DNA of 44,996 nt. It comes from Lysobacterales bacterium. Its GTDB lineage: Bacteria; Pseudomonadota; Gammaproteobacteria; Xanthomonadales; S139-57. The stretch covers positions 1 through 44,996 of the forward strand of contig WFUE01000197.1 of the NCBI GenBank assembly GCA_015485125.1, in the 5' to 3' direction. The position numbers and the translations under genes were made by a program. The notes beneath the pieces are model-generated. The model was not told the DNA's origin. It searched no databases and saw only the letters and a program-made list of their open reading frames with translations. Shown piece after piece: positions 26,449 through 35,856 of the stretch (positions are counted from its first letter, which is position 1; every line of letters begins with the position of its first letter).

Positions 26449-29400
26449 GTCTGGCGGCCTTTTCCATTCGCCGTCGGGTGACGGTGATGATGGCGGCGGT
26501 CACCGGTCTGCTGTTCGGGTTCATTGCCCTGAACGAGCTGCCGGTCAACCTGCTGCCGGAACTGTCCTACCCCACCCTGACCGTGCGCACCGAATGGCCG
26601 GGCGCGGCGCCTTCCGAAGTGGAAACGGCCATCAGCGAGCCGGTGGAAGAAGCCTTGGGCGTGGTTCGGGGTGTGCGCAAGCTGGTCTCCAGTTCCCGTA
26701 CCGGCCAATCCGATGTGCGCCTGCAATTTGCCTGGGGCACCGACATGGAACAGGCCACGTTGCAGGTGCGTGAACGGCTGGAAATGCTGACCCTGCCGCT
26801 GGATGCCAAAAAACCCTTGCTGTTGCGCTTCGACCCCTCCAGTGACCCGGTGATGCGCCTGGCCCTGGCCTGGGCAGGCGCGGCGGGCGAACAAACGGAA
26901 AGCGCGCAGAAACGCCTGCGCCGTTATGCCGAAGACCGCTTGCGCAAGCGGCTGGAACCTTTGGATGGCGTGGCGGCGGTGAAAGTCAGTGGTGGCTTGC
27001 AGGATGAAGTACAGGTCTGGCTGGATTTGCCCACGCTGGCCCGTCTGGGCATGCGGCCGGAAACCGTGGCAGAGCGGCTGGAACAGGAGAATGTCAATCT
27101 TTCCGCCGGCCAGCTGGAACAGGGGCAACAGCGGTATTTGCTGCGCAGCCTCAACCAGTTCCGCTCGGTGGAAGAAATGGCCGATCTGATTCTGCGGGAT
27201 GTGGATGGCGTGCCCGTGCGCCTGCGCGATGTAGCCGAAGTACGCATGGGCCATGCCCGGCCCCAGGCCATCATTCGTCTGGATGGCCGCCCGGCGGTGG
27301 AACTGGCGCTGTACAAGGAAGGGGACTACAACCTGGTCAAGATGGCCGATGGCGTGCATCGGGCCCTGAAAAGGCTGCGCAAGGCCCTGCCCGAAGGCAT
27401 GGAGCTGGAAGTGGTGGCCGACCAGTCCGATTTTGTGCGCCAATCCATCCGGGAAGTGGCCAATGCCGCCTGGCTGGGCGGGCTTTTGGCCGTGCTGGTG
27501 GTGTATTTCTTCCTGGGCAGCGCCCGGCCCACCTTCATTATTGGCCTGGCCATTCCCCTGTCACTGATCACCGCCTTCTTTTTTCTCTACCAATGGGAGA
27601 TCAGCCTGAACATGATGTCCCTGGGCGGCATGGCGCTGGCGGCGGGATTACTGGTGGACAACGCCATCGTGGTACTGGAGAACATCGCCCGCCAGCGGGA
27701 ACTGGGGCACGGCCAGCGGGAAGCGGCCCGTCGGGGGGCGGAAGCAGTCACCGGCGCCGTGGTGGCTTCCACCCTGACCACCGTGGCGGTCTTCGTGCCA
27801 CTGGTGTTTGTCGAAGGCATCGCCGGGCAACTCTTTCGTGACCAGTCCCTGACGGTTGCCATCGCCCTGCTGGTGTCACTGGCGGTGGCCTTGACGCTGA
27901 TCCCCATGCTGGCCGCCGGCAAACCGGCGGCGACCGGGCCGGCACCCGAGCCCGTTCATCCGGAAGACCCGCCGACCACGGGTCGCCTGTCACGTCTGCG
28001 CCGGGTGCTGCTGACCGACCTGCCCCGGCGCATGACTGCCGGCTTGCGCGGTCTGTGGCGGTTGGCCGGGCGTGGGCTGGGTGGCCTGATGCGGCCCGGT
28101 GTCTGGCTGATGCAACGCTTCATGCACGCCGCCGAGGCGCTGTATGGCCGGCTGCTGCCCTGGGCCCTGCGCCACCGGGGGGCCGTATTGCTGAGCGCGG
28201 CCCTTTTGTTCGTTGCCGCACTGGGGCTGGCACGCCAGTTGGGGCTGGAATTGCTGCCCCGGCTGGGGCAGAGCCAGTTTCAGGTGCTGCTGGACCTGCC
28301 ACCGGGCACGCCGCTGGAACAGACCGACCAGCGGGTGCGCGCGCTGCAACAATCGCTGGAGTCACAAACGGGGCTGAAGAACAGCTTTGCGGTCAGCGGC
28401 ACCGGCAACCGGCTGGATGCCAACCCGGTGCAGTCCGGCGAGCAGCACGGCGAGATCTGGGTGAACGCCCGCAGCAGTACCGCCACGACGCAACTGATGC
28501 AACAGGCACGGGACTGGGCCAGCCGGCAGCCGGCCTTGCAGGCGGAAGCCCGCCTGCCAACGCTGTTCACCCTCGGCCCGGCCATCGAGGTGGAAATCGC
28601 CGGTCATGATCTCCGGCGGCTGCAGGCGCTGGCGGCGGCGATAGAGAAAAAACTGCGGGCACTGCCCATGCTGGTGGATGTGCGTTCCAGCGTGGAGCAG
28701 GGCTATCCGGAAGTGCGCATCCGTTTCGATGCGGACCGGGTGCATGCCCTGGGCTTGCAGGTACGCGCTTTGGCCGAGCGGGTGGTGCAGCAGGTACAGG
28801 GCAAGGTGGCCAGCCGCTACAGCCAGGCCGAGCGCAAGATCGACATCCGCGTGCAGGGTGCCGAACAGGCACGGGATTCCGTGCGCGATCTGGCCGACAT
28901 GCTGATCAACCCCGAGGCGGAACATCCCCTGCCACTGGCCGCCGTGGCCCGAATCGAGACCGGCATGGGGCCGGCGGAAATCCGTCGGGTGGATCAGGAA
29001 CGAGTGGCGCAGGTGCTGGCGGAAGTGGGTGAGGGCGATCTCGGCAGCGCGGTGACGGCGGTACGCGCCGCCCTGCGGGACTGGCCCCTGCCCCCGGGCT
29101 TTTCCCTGCGCGTGACCGGCCAGAACGAGAACATGCAGGCTTCGTTCCAGTCGCTGTATTTTGCCCTGGGGCTGGCGGTGTTTCTGGTGTATCTGGTCAT
29201 GGCCTCGCAGTTTGAATCATTGCTGCAGCCGTTTGTGATTCTGTTTTCCGTGCCGCTGGCGCTGATCGGGGCCGTGCTGGCCCTGTGGCTGACCGGGGCC
29301 ACCGTCAGCGTGGTGGTCCTGATCGGTGGCATCATGCTGGCCGGCAGCGTGGTCAACAACGCCATCGTGCTGGTGGACCTGATCAATCAGCTGCGCCAGC

Positions 29401-29657
29401 AGGGCAGCTCCTTGTTGCACGCCATCGAGCAGGCCGGCCACCAGCGGTTGCGCCCCATTCTGATGACCACCCTGACCACCGTGCTGGGCCTGCTGCCGCT
29501 GGCACTGGGGCTGGGTGAGGGAGCCGAGATTCGCGCGCCCATGGCGGTAACGGTGATCGGTGGCCTGCTGCTGTCCACCCTGCTGACGCTGGTGGTGGTG
29601 CCGGTGATCTACAGTCTGGTCACTCCGGACCATGGCGGCCGGAGCGCCTCGGCATGA
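26445..29657 (+). CDS. RND-family efflux pump protein 1
   Basis: This 1070-residue inner-membrane pump has twelve helices and two large periplasmic loops. The N-terminal FSIRRRVTVMMAAVTGLLFGFIALNELPVNLLPELSYPTL is typical of the HAE1 group. In helix 4 the motif is GLLVDNAIVVLENI: Asp405 is kept, but the second proton-relay Asp of AcrB-type pumps is Asn406. In helix 10 the AcrB Lys position reads VVNNAIVLVD. A long Pro/Arg-rich cytoplasmic segment (about residues 485-555) extends the central linker. It is translationally coupled on both sides by ATGA overlaps. The substrate is unknown. Confidence 0.92.
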   Translation: MSLAAFSIRRRVTVMMAAVTGLLFGFIALNELPVNLLPELSYPTLTVRTEWPGAAPSEVETAISEPVEEALGVVRGVRKLVSSSRTGQSDVRLQFAWGTDMEQATLQVRERLEMLTLPLDAKKPLLLRFDPSSDPVMRLALAWAGAAGEQTESAQKRLRRYAEDRLRKRLEPLDGVAAVKVSGGLQDEVQVWLDLPTLARLGMRPETVAERLEQENVNLSAGQLEQGQQRYLLRSLNQFRSVEEMADLILRDVDGVPVRLRDVAEVRMGHARPQAIIRLDGRPAVELALYKEGDYNLVKMADGVHRALKRLRKALPEGMELEVVADQSDFVRQSIREVANAAWLGGLLAVLVVYFFLGSARPTFIIGLAIPLSLITAFFFLYQWEISLNMMSLGGMALAAGLLVDNAIVVLENIARQRELGHGQREAARRGAEAVTGAVVASTLTTVAVFVPLVFVEGIAGQLFRDQSLTVAIALLVSLAVALTLIPMLAAGKPAATGPAPEPVHPEDPPTTGRLSRLRRVLLTDLPRRMTAGLRGLWRLAGRGLGGLMRPGVWLMQRFMHAAEALYGRLLPWALRHRGAVLLSAALLFVAALGLARQLGLELLPRLGQSQFQVLLDLPPGTPLEQTDQRVRALQQSLESQTGLKNSFAVSGTGNRLDANPVQSGEQHGEIWVNARSSTATTQLMQQARDWASRQPALQAEARLPTLFTLGPAIEVEIAGHDLRRLQALAAAIEKKLRALPMLVDVRSSVEQGYPEVRIRFDADRVHALGLQVRALAERVVQQVQGKVASRYSQAERKIDIRVQGAEQARDSVRDLADMLINPEAEHPLPLAAVARIETGMGPAEIRRVDQERVAQVLAEVGEGDLGSAVTAVRAALRDWPLPPGFSLRVTGQNENMQASFQSLYFALGLAVFLVYLVMASQFESLLQPFVILFSVPLALIGAVLALWLTGATVSVVVLIGGIMLAGSVVNNAIVLVDLINQLRQQGSSLLHAIEQAGHQRLRPILMTTLTTVLGLLPLALGLGEGAEIRAPMAVTVIGGLLLSTLLTLVVVPVIYSLVTPDHGGRSASA

Positions 29658-32600
29658 ATCTCTCCCGCCTGGCCATACGAAGGCCGGTGACCACCGGCAT
29701 GGTCTTCGTCTCCCTGCTGGTGCTGGGGCTGGTGGCGGCCCAGCGCCTGCCGCTGGAGTTTTTCCCGGAAGTGGAGGTGCCCTTTCTGTTCATTCAGGTG
29801 CCCTACCCCGGCTCCAGCCCGCGGCAGGTGGAAGAGAGCATCACCCGGCCGCTGGAAGAATCCCTGGCGACCCTGAAGGGCATCTACTCAATGAACTCCA
29901 ATTCCAGGGCCGATCAGGCGCAAATCTTCATCCGCTTCGACTGGGGCGAGAAGATCGGCCCCAAGGCGCTGGAGGCCCGTGCCCGCATCGACGCGGTTCG
30001 CCATCTGCTGCCCGATGATGTGCAGCGCATCCAGATCTTCCGCTTCAACAGTTCGGATGCGCCGGTGATGACCTTGCGCATTTCCAGCCAGCGGGATTTG
30101 AGCCAGGCCTGGGAACTGCTGCAACGGCGGTTGATTCGCCCGCTGCAACGGCTGGAAGGGGTGGCACGGGTGGAACTGCAAGGCGTGGAGCCCATGGAAA
30201 TCCGCATCCAGCTCGACCGCGAGCGTCTGGATGCGCACGGTTTGCAGGCCGTGGAGGTGTTGCGCGTCCTGCGCCAGCACAACTTCAATATTTCCGCCGG
30301 CCAGCTGGAGGGGGAAACCCGCTGGCAGGTGATGGTGGACGACCGCTGGACCGATCCGCAGACCCTGCGTGACTGGCCTCTGGGGCGCAAGGGCCTGCGG
30401 CTGGGGGATGTGGCGGAGATCCGCTACGCGCCGAAGGAACGGGACTATGGCCGGCATCTGGACATGCGCTATGCGGTGGGCGTACAGGTGTTCAAGGAAT
30501 CCGGTGCCAACATGGTGGATGTAGGCCGGCGGGTGCTGGAAGAAATCGATCGTATCGGCCAGTCGCCGGAAATGCAGGGCATCCAGCTGTTTTTTCTCAA
30601 TAATCAGGCGGAAGGGGTCAAGACTTCACTGGCGGATCTGCTCAAGTCCGGCCTGCTGGGGGCGCTGCTTTCGCTGCTGGTGCTCTATGCCTTTCTGCGC
30701 GATTGGCTCACCACCCTGACCGTGTCGCTGGCGGTGCCGGTTTCGGTGCTGATCACCCTGGGAGCCATGTATTTTCTTGGCGTGTCACTGAACATTCTCT
30801 CCATGATGGGGTTGATGCTGGCGGTAGGCATGCTGGTGGACAATGCCGTGGTGGTGGCCGAAAGCATTTTCGCCCTGCGTCAGCAAGGTGGCCACACGCC
30901 CTTCCAGGCGGCGGAGCAGGGCAGCGCCCGTGTGGGCGTGGCGGTATTCGCCGGCACACTGACTTCCATGATTGTTTTTCTGCCCAATATTTTTGGTGAT
31001 CAGGATCAGATCAGCCTGTTTCTTTCCCATGTGGCCCTGGCCATCACCCTGGCACTGGGCGTGTCGCTGCTGATTTCCCTGACAGTGATTCCCATGATCA
31101 CCGCGCGCATGCGCCATGTGCCCGTGGTACGCGAAGGCGCACTGTTTCACCGTCTGCAGCGGTGGTATCAACGCTGGATGGCCTGGTCCCTGCGCCGCCG
31201 GGGGCGCGCCGGCTTGATACTGCTGCTGGTGCTGCTGGCCAGCGCGGTGCCCGTATCCGGCGTGCACATGGACATGTTTCCCGATGAAGACGGGCGTGAA
31301 TTGCAATTGCAGTACAACCTGCACGGCAGCTACCCGCTGGAAGTGGTGGAAGCACAGGTACTGCGGGTGGAGAAATACTTGTATGCCAACCAAAAACGCT
31401 TTGAGATCAAAGCGGTGTACAGCTTCTTCAACCACCGGCAGGCTTCTTCCACCATTCTGTTGACCGAGCAGAACAAGGCCCATCGCGCAGCCAGACAGAT
31501 CAAGCGGGACATTCTCAAGGGCCTGCCCGCCTTGTCCATTGGCCGGCCTGGCTTCGAGTTTCGCCGCCAGGGCGGGCGGGACGCGCTGGCGGTACAACTG
31601 CGGGGAGAATCCACCAGTGAACTCTACCGGCTGGCCGAGCAGGCCCGCCGGCAGCTGGCCCATGTGCCGGGCGTGGTGGATGCTTCCGTGGAAAGCGGCC
31701 CGCCCAGCAAGGAAGTGCAATTGCTGTTTCAGCGGGAGAAGGCCCTGCGCTTTGGCCTCAACAGCCGCGATATCGCCCAGCGGGTGGGCGCCGGCCTGCG
31801 TGGTGTGCAGCTGGGCGAATGGCACGGGCCGGAGGGTGAAGTGCCCATCCAGTTGCGATTTCGCGAAGAGCAGACCCGCAATCTGGACGACCTGCGTCAG
31901 TTGCGCCTGGACGGGCGCGTGCCACTGGGCGCGGTCAGCCATTATCAGGTGGTGGATTCTCCCGGCGTGATCCGGCGCAGCAACCGGCAGACCACCCTGC
32001 GGGTGCGCCTGGGGCTGGAAGAGGGCGCGGATCTCAAGGCCGTGCGCCAGGCCATCGAACAGGTCATGGGGCAGATGAAGCTGCCCAATGGCTATGGCTG
32101 GGCGCTGGGGCGCGGTTTTCAGGATGACCGGGCAACCCAGCAGACCATGTTGTTCAACATGCTGGTGGCCGTGGCCCTGATCTACCTGCTGCTGGCCGCG
32201 CTGTTCGAATCCCTGCTGTTGCCGGTGACCATGGTGTTTTCCATTGTCTTCGGGGTGCTGGGCGTGTTCTGGCTGTTCTGGATTTCCGGCACCACCTTCT
32301 CGCTCATGGCCATGATCGGCATCCTGATTCTCATTGGCGTGGTGGTGAACAACGGTATCGTGCTCATCGACCATATCAACCAGCTGCGCTGGCAGGGCCA
32401 GGCGAGAGATGCCGCAGTGCTGGCCGGTGGCGCCGATCGCCTGCGGCCCATCCTGATGACGGTGGCCACCACGGTGCTGGGGCTTTTGCCGCTGGCACTG
32501 GGCGATACCCAGGTGGGTGGCGACGGCCCGCCCTACTACCCCATGGCCCGCGCCATCATCGGTGGCCTGAGCGTGGCCACGGTGCTGGGGCTGATGTTCA

Positions 32601-32698
32601 TGCCCTGGCTCTACACTCTGCTGGATGATCTGGCCGGCTGGTGGCAGCGCCTGTGGCAACCGTTACCTTTGGCCGAATCCACGCCCGGAAAAGACTGA
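29654..32698 (+). CDS. RND-family efflux pump protein 2
   Basis: This 1014-residue second pump is only distantly similar to the first. The N-terminus is LAIRRPVTTGMVFVSLLVLGLVAAQRLPLEFFPEVEVPFLFIQ. Helix 4 reads GMLVDNAVVVAESI with Asp396-Asn397, the same Asp-to-Asn change as in its partner, and helix 10 reads GVVVNNGIVLIDHIN. With one adaptor and two pumps in a row, the arrangement recalls MdtABC, where two different RND proteins form a mixed trimer. Whether these do so is inference. Confidence 0.92.
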   Translation: MNLSRLAIRRPVTTGMVFVSLLVLGLVAAQRLPLEFFPEVEVPFLFIQVPYPGSSPRQVEESITRPLEESLATLKGIYSMNSNSRADQAQIFIRFDWGEKIGPKALEARARIDAVRHLLPDDVQRIQIFRFNSSDAPVMTLRISSQRDLSQAWELLQRRLIRPLQRLEGVARVELQGVEPMEIRIQLDRERLDAHGLQAVEVLRVLRQHNFNISAGQLEGETRWQVMVDDRWTDPQTLRDWPLGRKGLRLGDVAEIRYAPKERDYGRHLDMRYAVGVQVFKESGANMVDVGRRVLEEIDRIGQSPEMQGIQLFFLNNQAEGVKTSLADLLKSGLLGALLSLLVLYAFLRDWLTTLTVSLAVPVSVLITLGAMYFLGVSLNILSMMGLMLAVGMLVDNAVVVAESIFALRQQGGHTPFQAAEQGSARVGVAVFAGTLTSMIVFLPNIFGDQDQISLFLSHVALAITLALGVSLLISLTVIPMITARMRHVPVVREGALFHRLQRWYQRWMAWSLRRRGRAGLILLLVLLASAVPVSGVHMDMFPDEDGRELQLQYNLHGSYPLEVVEAQVLRVEKYLYANQKRFEIKAVYSFFNHRQASSTILLTEQNKAHRAARQIKRDILKGLPALSIGRPGFEFRRQGGRDALAVQLRGESTSELYRLAEQARRQLAHVPGVVDASVESGPPSKEVQLLFQREKALRFGLNSRDIAQRVGAGLRGVQLGEWHGPEGEVPIQLRFREEQTRNLDDLRQLRLDGRVPLGAVSHYQVVDSPGVIRRSNRQTTLRVRLGLEEGADLKAVRQAIEQVMGQMKLPNGYGWALGRGFQDDRATQQTMLFNMLVAVALIYLLLAALFESLLLPVTMVFSIVFGVLGVFWLFWISGTTFSLMAMIGILILIGVVVNNGIVLIDHINQLRWQGQARDAAVLAGGADRLRPILMTVATTVLGLLPLALGDTQVGGDGPPYYPMARAIIGGLSVATVLGLMFMPWLYTLLDDLAGWWQRLWQPLPLAESTPGKD

Positions 32699-32740
32699 TA
32701 CAATTCGATACATTTTGATGAGAACGGATCTGTCTTCCCC

Positions 32741-34939
32741 ATGAAAGCCTGGTTACTGGCGCTGCTCCTGCCGGGGCTGGCCGCTGCCGCCCAGCAGGAA
32801 ATTCCGCACACCCGCCTGCCCCTGCAACTGGACGGGCGGCTGGATGACGCCCTCTGGCAGCAGGCGCTGCATCTGCAACTGGGCTATGAAACCCGGCCCG
32901 GCGAGAACACGCCGGCACCGGTCAAGACGGATTTCTGGGTGGCTGAAGACGGCCAGCGATTGCTGCTGGCCTTTCATGCCCATGACCCGAACCCGGAACG
33001 GATCATCGCCCACCTGCACGACCGGGATGAATTCTGGGAGGACGATTTTGTCGGCGTGCTGCTGGATACCTTCAATGACGAGCGCCGCGCCTACCAGTTT
33101 TTCGTCAATCCGCTGGGGGTGCAGGCCGAAGCCACCCTGGACGACACCCGGCGCAATTCCGACGACCCGTCCTGGAACGCGCTCTGGGACAGTGCCGCCC
33201 GCCGGGTCGAGGATGGCTATGTGGTGGAAATGGCCATTCCGTTTTCCTCCATCAACATGCCCAAGCCCCAGGGCCAGCCACTGACCTGGGGGCTGGAAGC
33301 TATCCGCTATTGGCCACGGGCGCAGGTGCATCGCCTGTCCATCATTCCAGTGGACCGCAATCGCAACTGCCAGGTCTGCCAGTTTGCCAAGTTCACCGGC
33401 TTCCGTGAAATCGAACAGGGGCTGGATCTGGAGCTGACACCCACTGTCACCGTGGCCCAGCACCGCGGGCGTGAGGATGCCGATAGTTCCATGCAAACCG
33501 ACAAGCCGGACGCCGAAGCGGGGCTGGATGTGAACTGGGGCATCAGCCCCAACCTCACCCTCAATGCCACACTGAACCCGGATTTCTCCCAGATCGAGGC
33601 CGATTCGGTGCAGGTGGATGTCAACACCACCTTTGCGCTGTTCTTTCCGGAAAAACGGCCTTTCTTTCTGGAAAACGCCGACTATTTCGCCGCCCCGTCA
33701 CGGCTGATCTACACCCGCAATGTGGCCGACCCGGATATCGGCATTAAGTTTACCGGCAAGACCGGCCCGCACCAGTATGGCTTCTTTGCCAGCAACGACA
33801 CCGTGACCAGTTTCTTCGTGCCCGGGCCGGAAGGCTCCTCGCTGGCCAGCCTGGATAGTAGCAGCCTGGCCGCGGCAGGCCGCTATCGCTACGAAGCCAC
33901 CCCGGATTTGACCCTGGGACTGGTGACCACCTACCGCTCGGCCAGCGACTACTATAGCGGTCTGGCCGGTGCCGATCTGCGCTGGAACATCAACGAAACA
34001 GACCGTCTGCAACTGCAATGGGTGGAAAGCCAGAGTGAATACCCGGAAACGGTAGTCGAATCCTATGATCTGGCTCAGCAGCGTTTTTCCGGTGGCCGCT
34101 ACCAGTTCCGCTTCAACCATCGGGGCCGCAATCTGTTCTACTGGACAGCCATCACCCGCAATGATCCCGGCTATCGTGCCGATCTGGGTTTTCTGCGGCG
34201 GGTCAACCTGGACCGCTTCGCCGGTGGCGGTGGCTATGACTGGATCAACCCGGACGGACAGGCCTGGTGGAGCCGTTTCGGCATCTCTACCCGCAACTGG
34301 ATGATGCAGCGGGCTGACAATGCCCTGTTGCTGGAACGCAATTTCCAGTTGCGTTTTGAATTTGAAGGCGCGCTGCAGACCAAGGCTGACTGGAATTTCA
34401 TCCGCAGAACCACGGTCTATCAGGGCCGGGTTTTCCCGCGGGATTTCATGGAAGGTCAGATCAACTTCCGTCCTCATGCACGTCTGCAACTGGGCATGCA
34501 GGCGCAAGTAGGGGATGATGTAGACTACACCCATATCCGCCCGGCCAGCCGCACCCAGTTCCGCCCCTCGTTCAGCCTCAATCTCGGCACCGGCCTGAAG
34601 GTGGATTTCAGCCACCTGCGTCAGGATCTGGATGTCAGCGGTGGCCGCCTCTACCGCCTCGATCTGGGAGAACTGCGCGCCAAATGGCAATTCACCAGTC
34701 GGGCCTACCTGCGCCTGATCAGCCAGTACCGCAAGCTGCAGCGCAACCCCGAGTTGTATGCAAGTGATGTGGATCGGAACTACCAGCGTCTTTCCAACCA
34801 GCTCCTGTTTGGCTACAAGCTCGACGCCAAGAGCGTGGCCTTTCTCGGCTACTCCGACCAGGGCTTCAGCGACGACGATGTACCCGACCGGGTGACCATG
34901 GATCAGACGGTGTTTGTCAAGCTAGGGTATACCTTCTGA
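32741..34939 (+). CDS. CBM9-like domain plus DUF5916-type outer-membrane protein
   Basis: This 732-residue exported protein has the signal peptide MKAWLLALLLPGLAAAA. Residues ~20-215 form a family-9 carbohydrate-binding-like beta-sandwich (LDGRLDDALWQQA, then DEFWEDDFVGVLLDTFNDERRAYQFFVNPLGVQAEA). The rest matches DUF5916: NPDFSQIEADSVQVDVNTTFALFFPEKRPFFLEN, then many alternating amphipathic strands ending in VKLGYTF, a C-terminal Phe like that of outer-membrane barrels. The role is unknown. It begins 42 bases after the second RND gene on the same strand and may be co-transcribed, although TACAAT-like hexamers at 32699-32714 could give it a separate start. Confidence 0.75.
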   Translation: MKAWLLALLLPGLAAAAQQEIPHTRLPLQLDGRLDDALWQQALHLQLGYETRPGENTPAPVKTDFWVAEDGQRLLLAFHAHDPNPERIIAHLHDRDEFWEDDFVGVLLDTFNDERRAYQFFVNPLGVQAEATLDDTRRNSDDPSWNALWDSAARRVEDGYVVEMAIPFSSINMPKPQGQPLTWGLEAIRYWPRAQVHRLSIIPVDRNRNCQVCQFAKFTGFREIEQGLDLELTPTVTVAQHRGREDADSSMQTDKPDAEAGLDVNWGISPNLTLNATLNPDFSQIEADSVQVDVNTTFALFFPEKRPFFLENADYFAAPSRLIYTRNVADPDIGIKFTGKTGPHQYGFFASNDTVTSFFVPGPEGSSLASLDSSSLAAAGRYRYEATPDLTLGLVTTYRSASDYYSGLAGADLRWNINETDRLQLQWVESQSEYPETVVESYDLAQQRFSGGRYQFRFNHRGRNLFYWTAITRNDPGYRADLGFLRRVNLDRFAGGGGYDWINPDGQAWWSRFGISTRNWMMQRADNALLLERNFQLRFEFEGALQTKADWNFIRRTTVYQGRVFPRDFMEGQINFRPHARLQLGMQAQVGDDVDYTHIRPASRTQFRPSFSLNLGTGLKVDFSHLRQDLDVSGGRLYRLDLGELRAKWQFTSRAYLRLISQYRKLQRNPELYASDVDRNYQRLSNQLLFGYKLDAKSVAFLGYSDQGFSDDDVPDRVTMDQTVFVKLGYTF

Positions 34940-34953
34940 TTTTGAGCGGCTTT

Positions 34954-35080
34954 TTTTGGGCGGCTTGTTTTCCGTATCTCTGCGTTGCAAGTGCTGCCTC
35001 ACTCGGTCACGTACTGAATCGTACGCTCCCTCGCGATTCATCCCTTGCGCCTTGATCTACGTAAAAACGCTCGCCCAAAA
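34954..35080 (-). repeat. 127-bp fold-back repeat, copy E (full length, inverted)
   Basis: This copy has the same 127-base length and the same ends (TTTTGGGCGAGCG, CAAGCCGCCCAAAA on the minus strand) as copies A and C, but belongs to a second sequence subfamily. The central hairpin is kept (CGTAC-loop-GTACG at 35010-35025). The outer stem is changed on both sides: GCAAG with CTTGC, in place of GGAGG with CCTCC. It lies 14 bases after the stop of the DUF5916 gene. Confidence 0.85.
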
Positions 35081-35102
35081 TCTTTGCTGGTAGATAAATG
35101 AA

Positions 35103-35152
35103 CAGCTTGTTTTCCGCAACGCTTCTTGCAATAGTCATCTTGCTCGGTCATA
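35103..35152 (-). repeat. Degenerate fragment of the 127-bp element
   Basis: CAGCTTGTTTTCCGCAACG, then CTTGCTCGGTCAT, resemble the right half of copy E in the same orientation. Identity is partial and the left half is missing. It probably represents an older, decayed insertion. The ~90 bases between it and the next element show nothing I can name. Confidence 0.45.
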
Positions 35153-35245
35153 GCGCCTTTTTGCGGATGAGGTATTCCTCCCCCGTCACTGCACCCGGTC
35201 CGGCATCCCTGCCGACCGTTCAGCCCGGCTGCGTGTCACTGATGT

Positions 35246-35330
35246 CGTAGGGCGGAATAGGCGAAGCCGTATTCCGCCGTGGAAACTAAAATGGTTCTGG
35301 TGCAATACGCTGGCGCTATTGCACCCTACG
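35246..35330 (-). repeat. 85-bp double-hairpin (BIME/REP-like) element, right copy
   Basis: This is the same 85-base element as at 11171-11255, in the opposite orientation. Both hairpin arms (GGCGGAATA/TATTCCGCC and GGTGCAATA/TATTGCACC) and the CGTAGGG ends are identical. Differences are confined to the central spacer between the hairpins. The ~90 bases from here to the thioredoxin stop contain no other feature. Confidence 0.85.
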
Positions 35331-35421
35331 ATTTTTGAGCGGATTGTTCTTCACGCGAGGGTGCGAAATGAAACCGGTCATAGACTGGTCTTGTGCTTCT
35401 CGTGAACGGAACGGCGCTTCC

Positions 35422-35799
35422 TTACTGGTCCTGCTGCTGTGCCTGCTGTTCGGCGATTTGCTTGTGCACTTCGGCCATGTCCAGTTCACGGGCCTTGCTG
35501 ATGATTTCTTCCAGGGCGGATTCCGGCAGCATGCCCGGCTGGGAGAAGATCATCACCCGCTCGCGCATGACCATCAGGGTGGGAATGGAGCGGATCTGGA
35601 AGTAGGCGGCCAGTTCCTGCTCCTCTTCCGTGTTGATCTTGCCGAAGACGATGTCCTCGTGGTTTTCCGAGACCTTTTCGAAGATGGGGGCAAAATTCTT
35701 GCAGGGACCACACCAGGGTGCCCAGAAATCCAGAATGACGAAATCGTTGTTTTCCACAACTTCGTTGAAGTTGTCCTTGGTGAGGTTGACGGTTGCCAT
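35422..35799 (-). CDS. Thioredoxin-like protein with C-terminal extension
   Basis: This 125-residue cytoplasmic thiol-disulfide reductase is somewhat longer than the usual ~108. The active site WCGPC occupies residues 29-33 and the cis-proline is Pro73 in SIPTL. The additional ~15 C-terminal residues form a charged helix ending in a Gln-rich tail (AEQQAQQQDQ). An AAGGA ribosome site precedes the ATG. A good promoter (35828-35856) lies upstream, inside the end of the HD gene. Confidence 0.93.
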   Translation of the reverse strand: MATVNLTKDNFNEVVENNDFVILDFWAPWCGPCKNFAPIFEKVSENHEDIVFGKINTEEEQELAAYFQIRSIPTLMVMRERVMIFSQPGMLPESALEEIISKARELDMAEVHKQIAEQQAQQQDQ

Positions 35800-35827
35800 G
35801 GGGGGTTCCTTGTTGAAAGTTCAGACA

Positions 35828-35856
35828 ATTCTAATATATTGCGCAGATCGCTTCAA
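35828..35856 (-). promoter_or_regulatory. Sigma-70 promoter of the thioredoxin gene
   Basis: On the minus strand TTGAAG (35851-35856) and TAGAAT (35828-35833) are exactly 17 bases apart. Transcription would start about 20 bases before the thioredoxin ATG. The -35 overlaps the last codons of the upstream HD-domain gene, so thioredoxin can be made independently of it. Confidence 0.65.

Noticed and set aside
30785-32659. A 624-codon open frame antisense to the second RND pump gene
   Set aside because: It is Gln/His-rich shadow sequence with no start signal; the plus strand encodes a complete pump.
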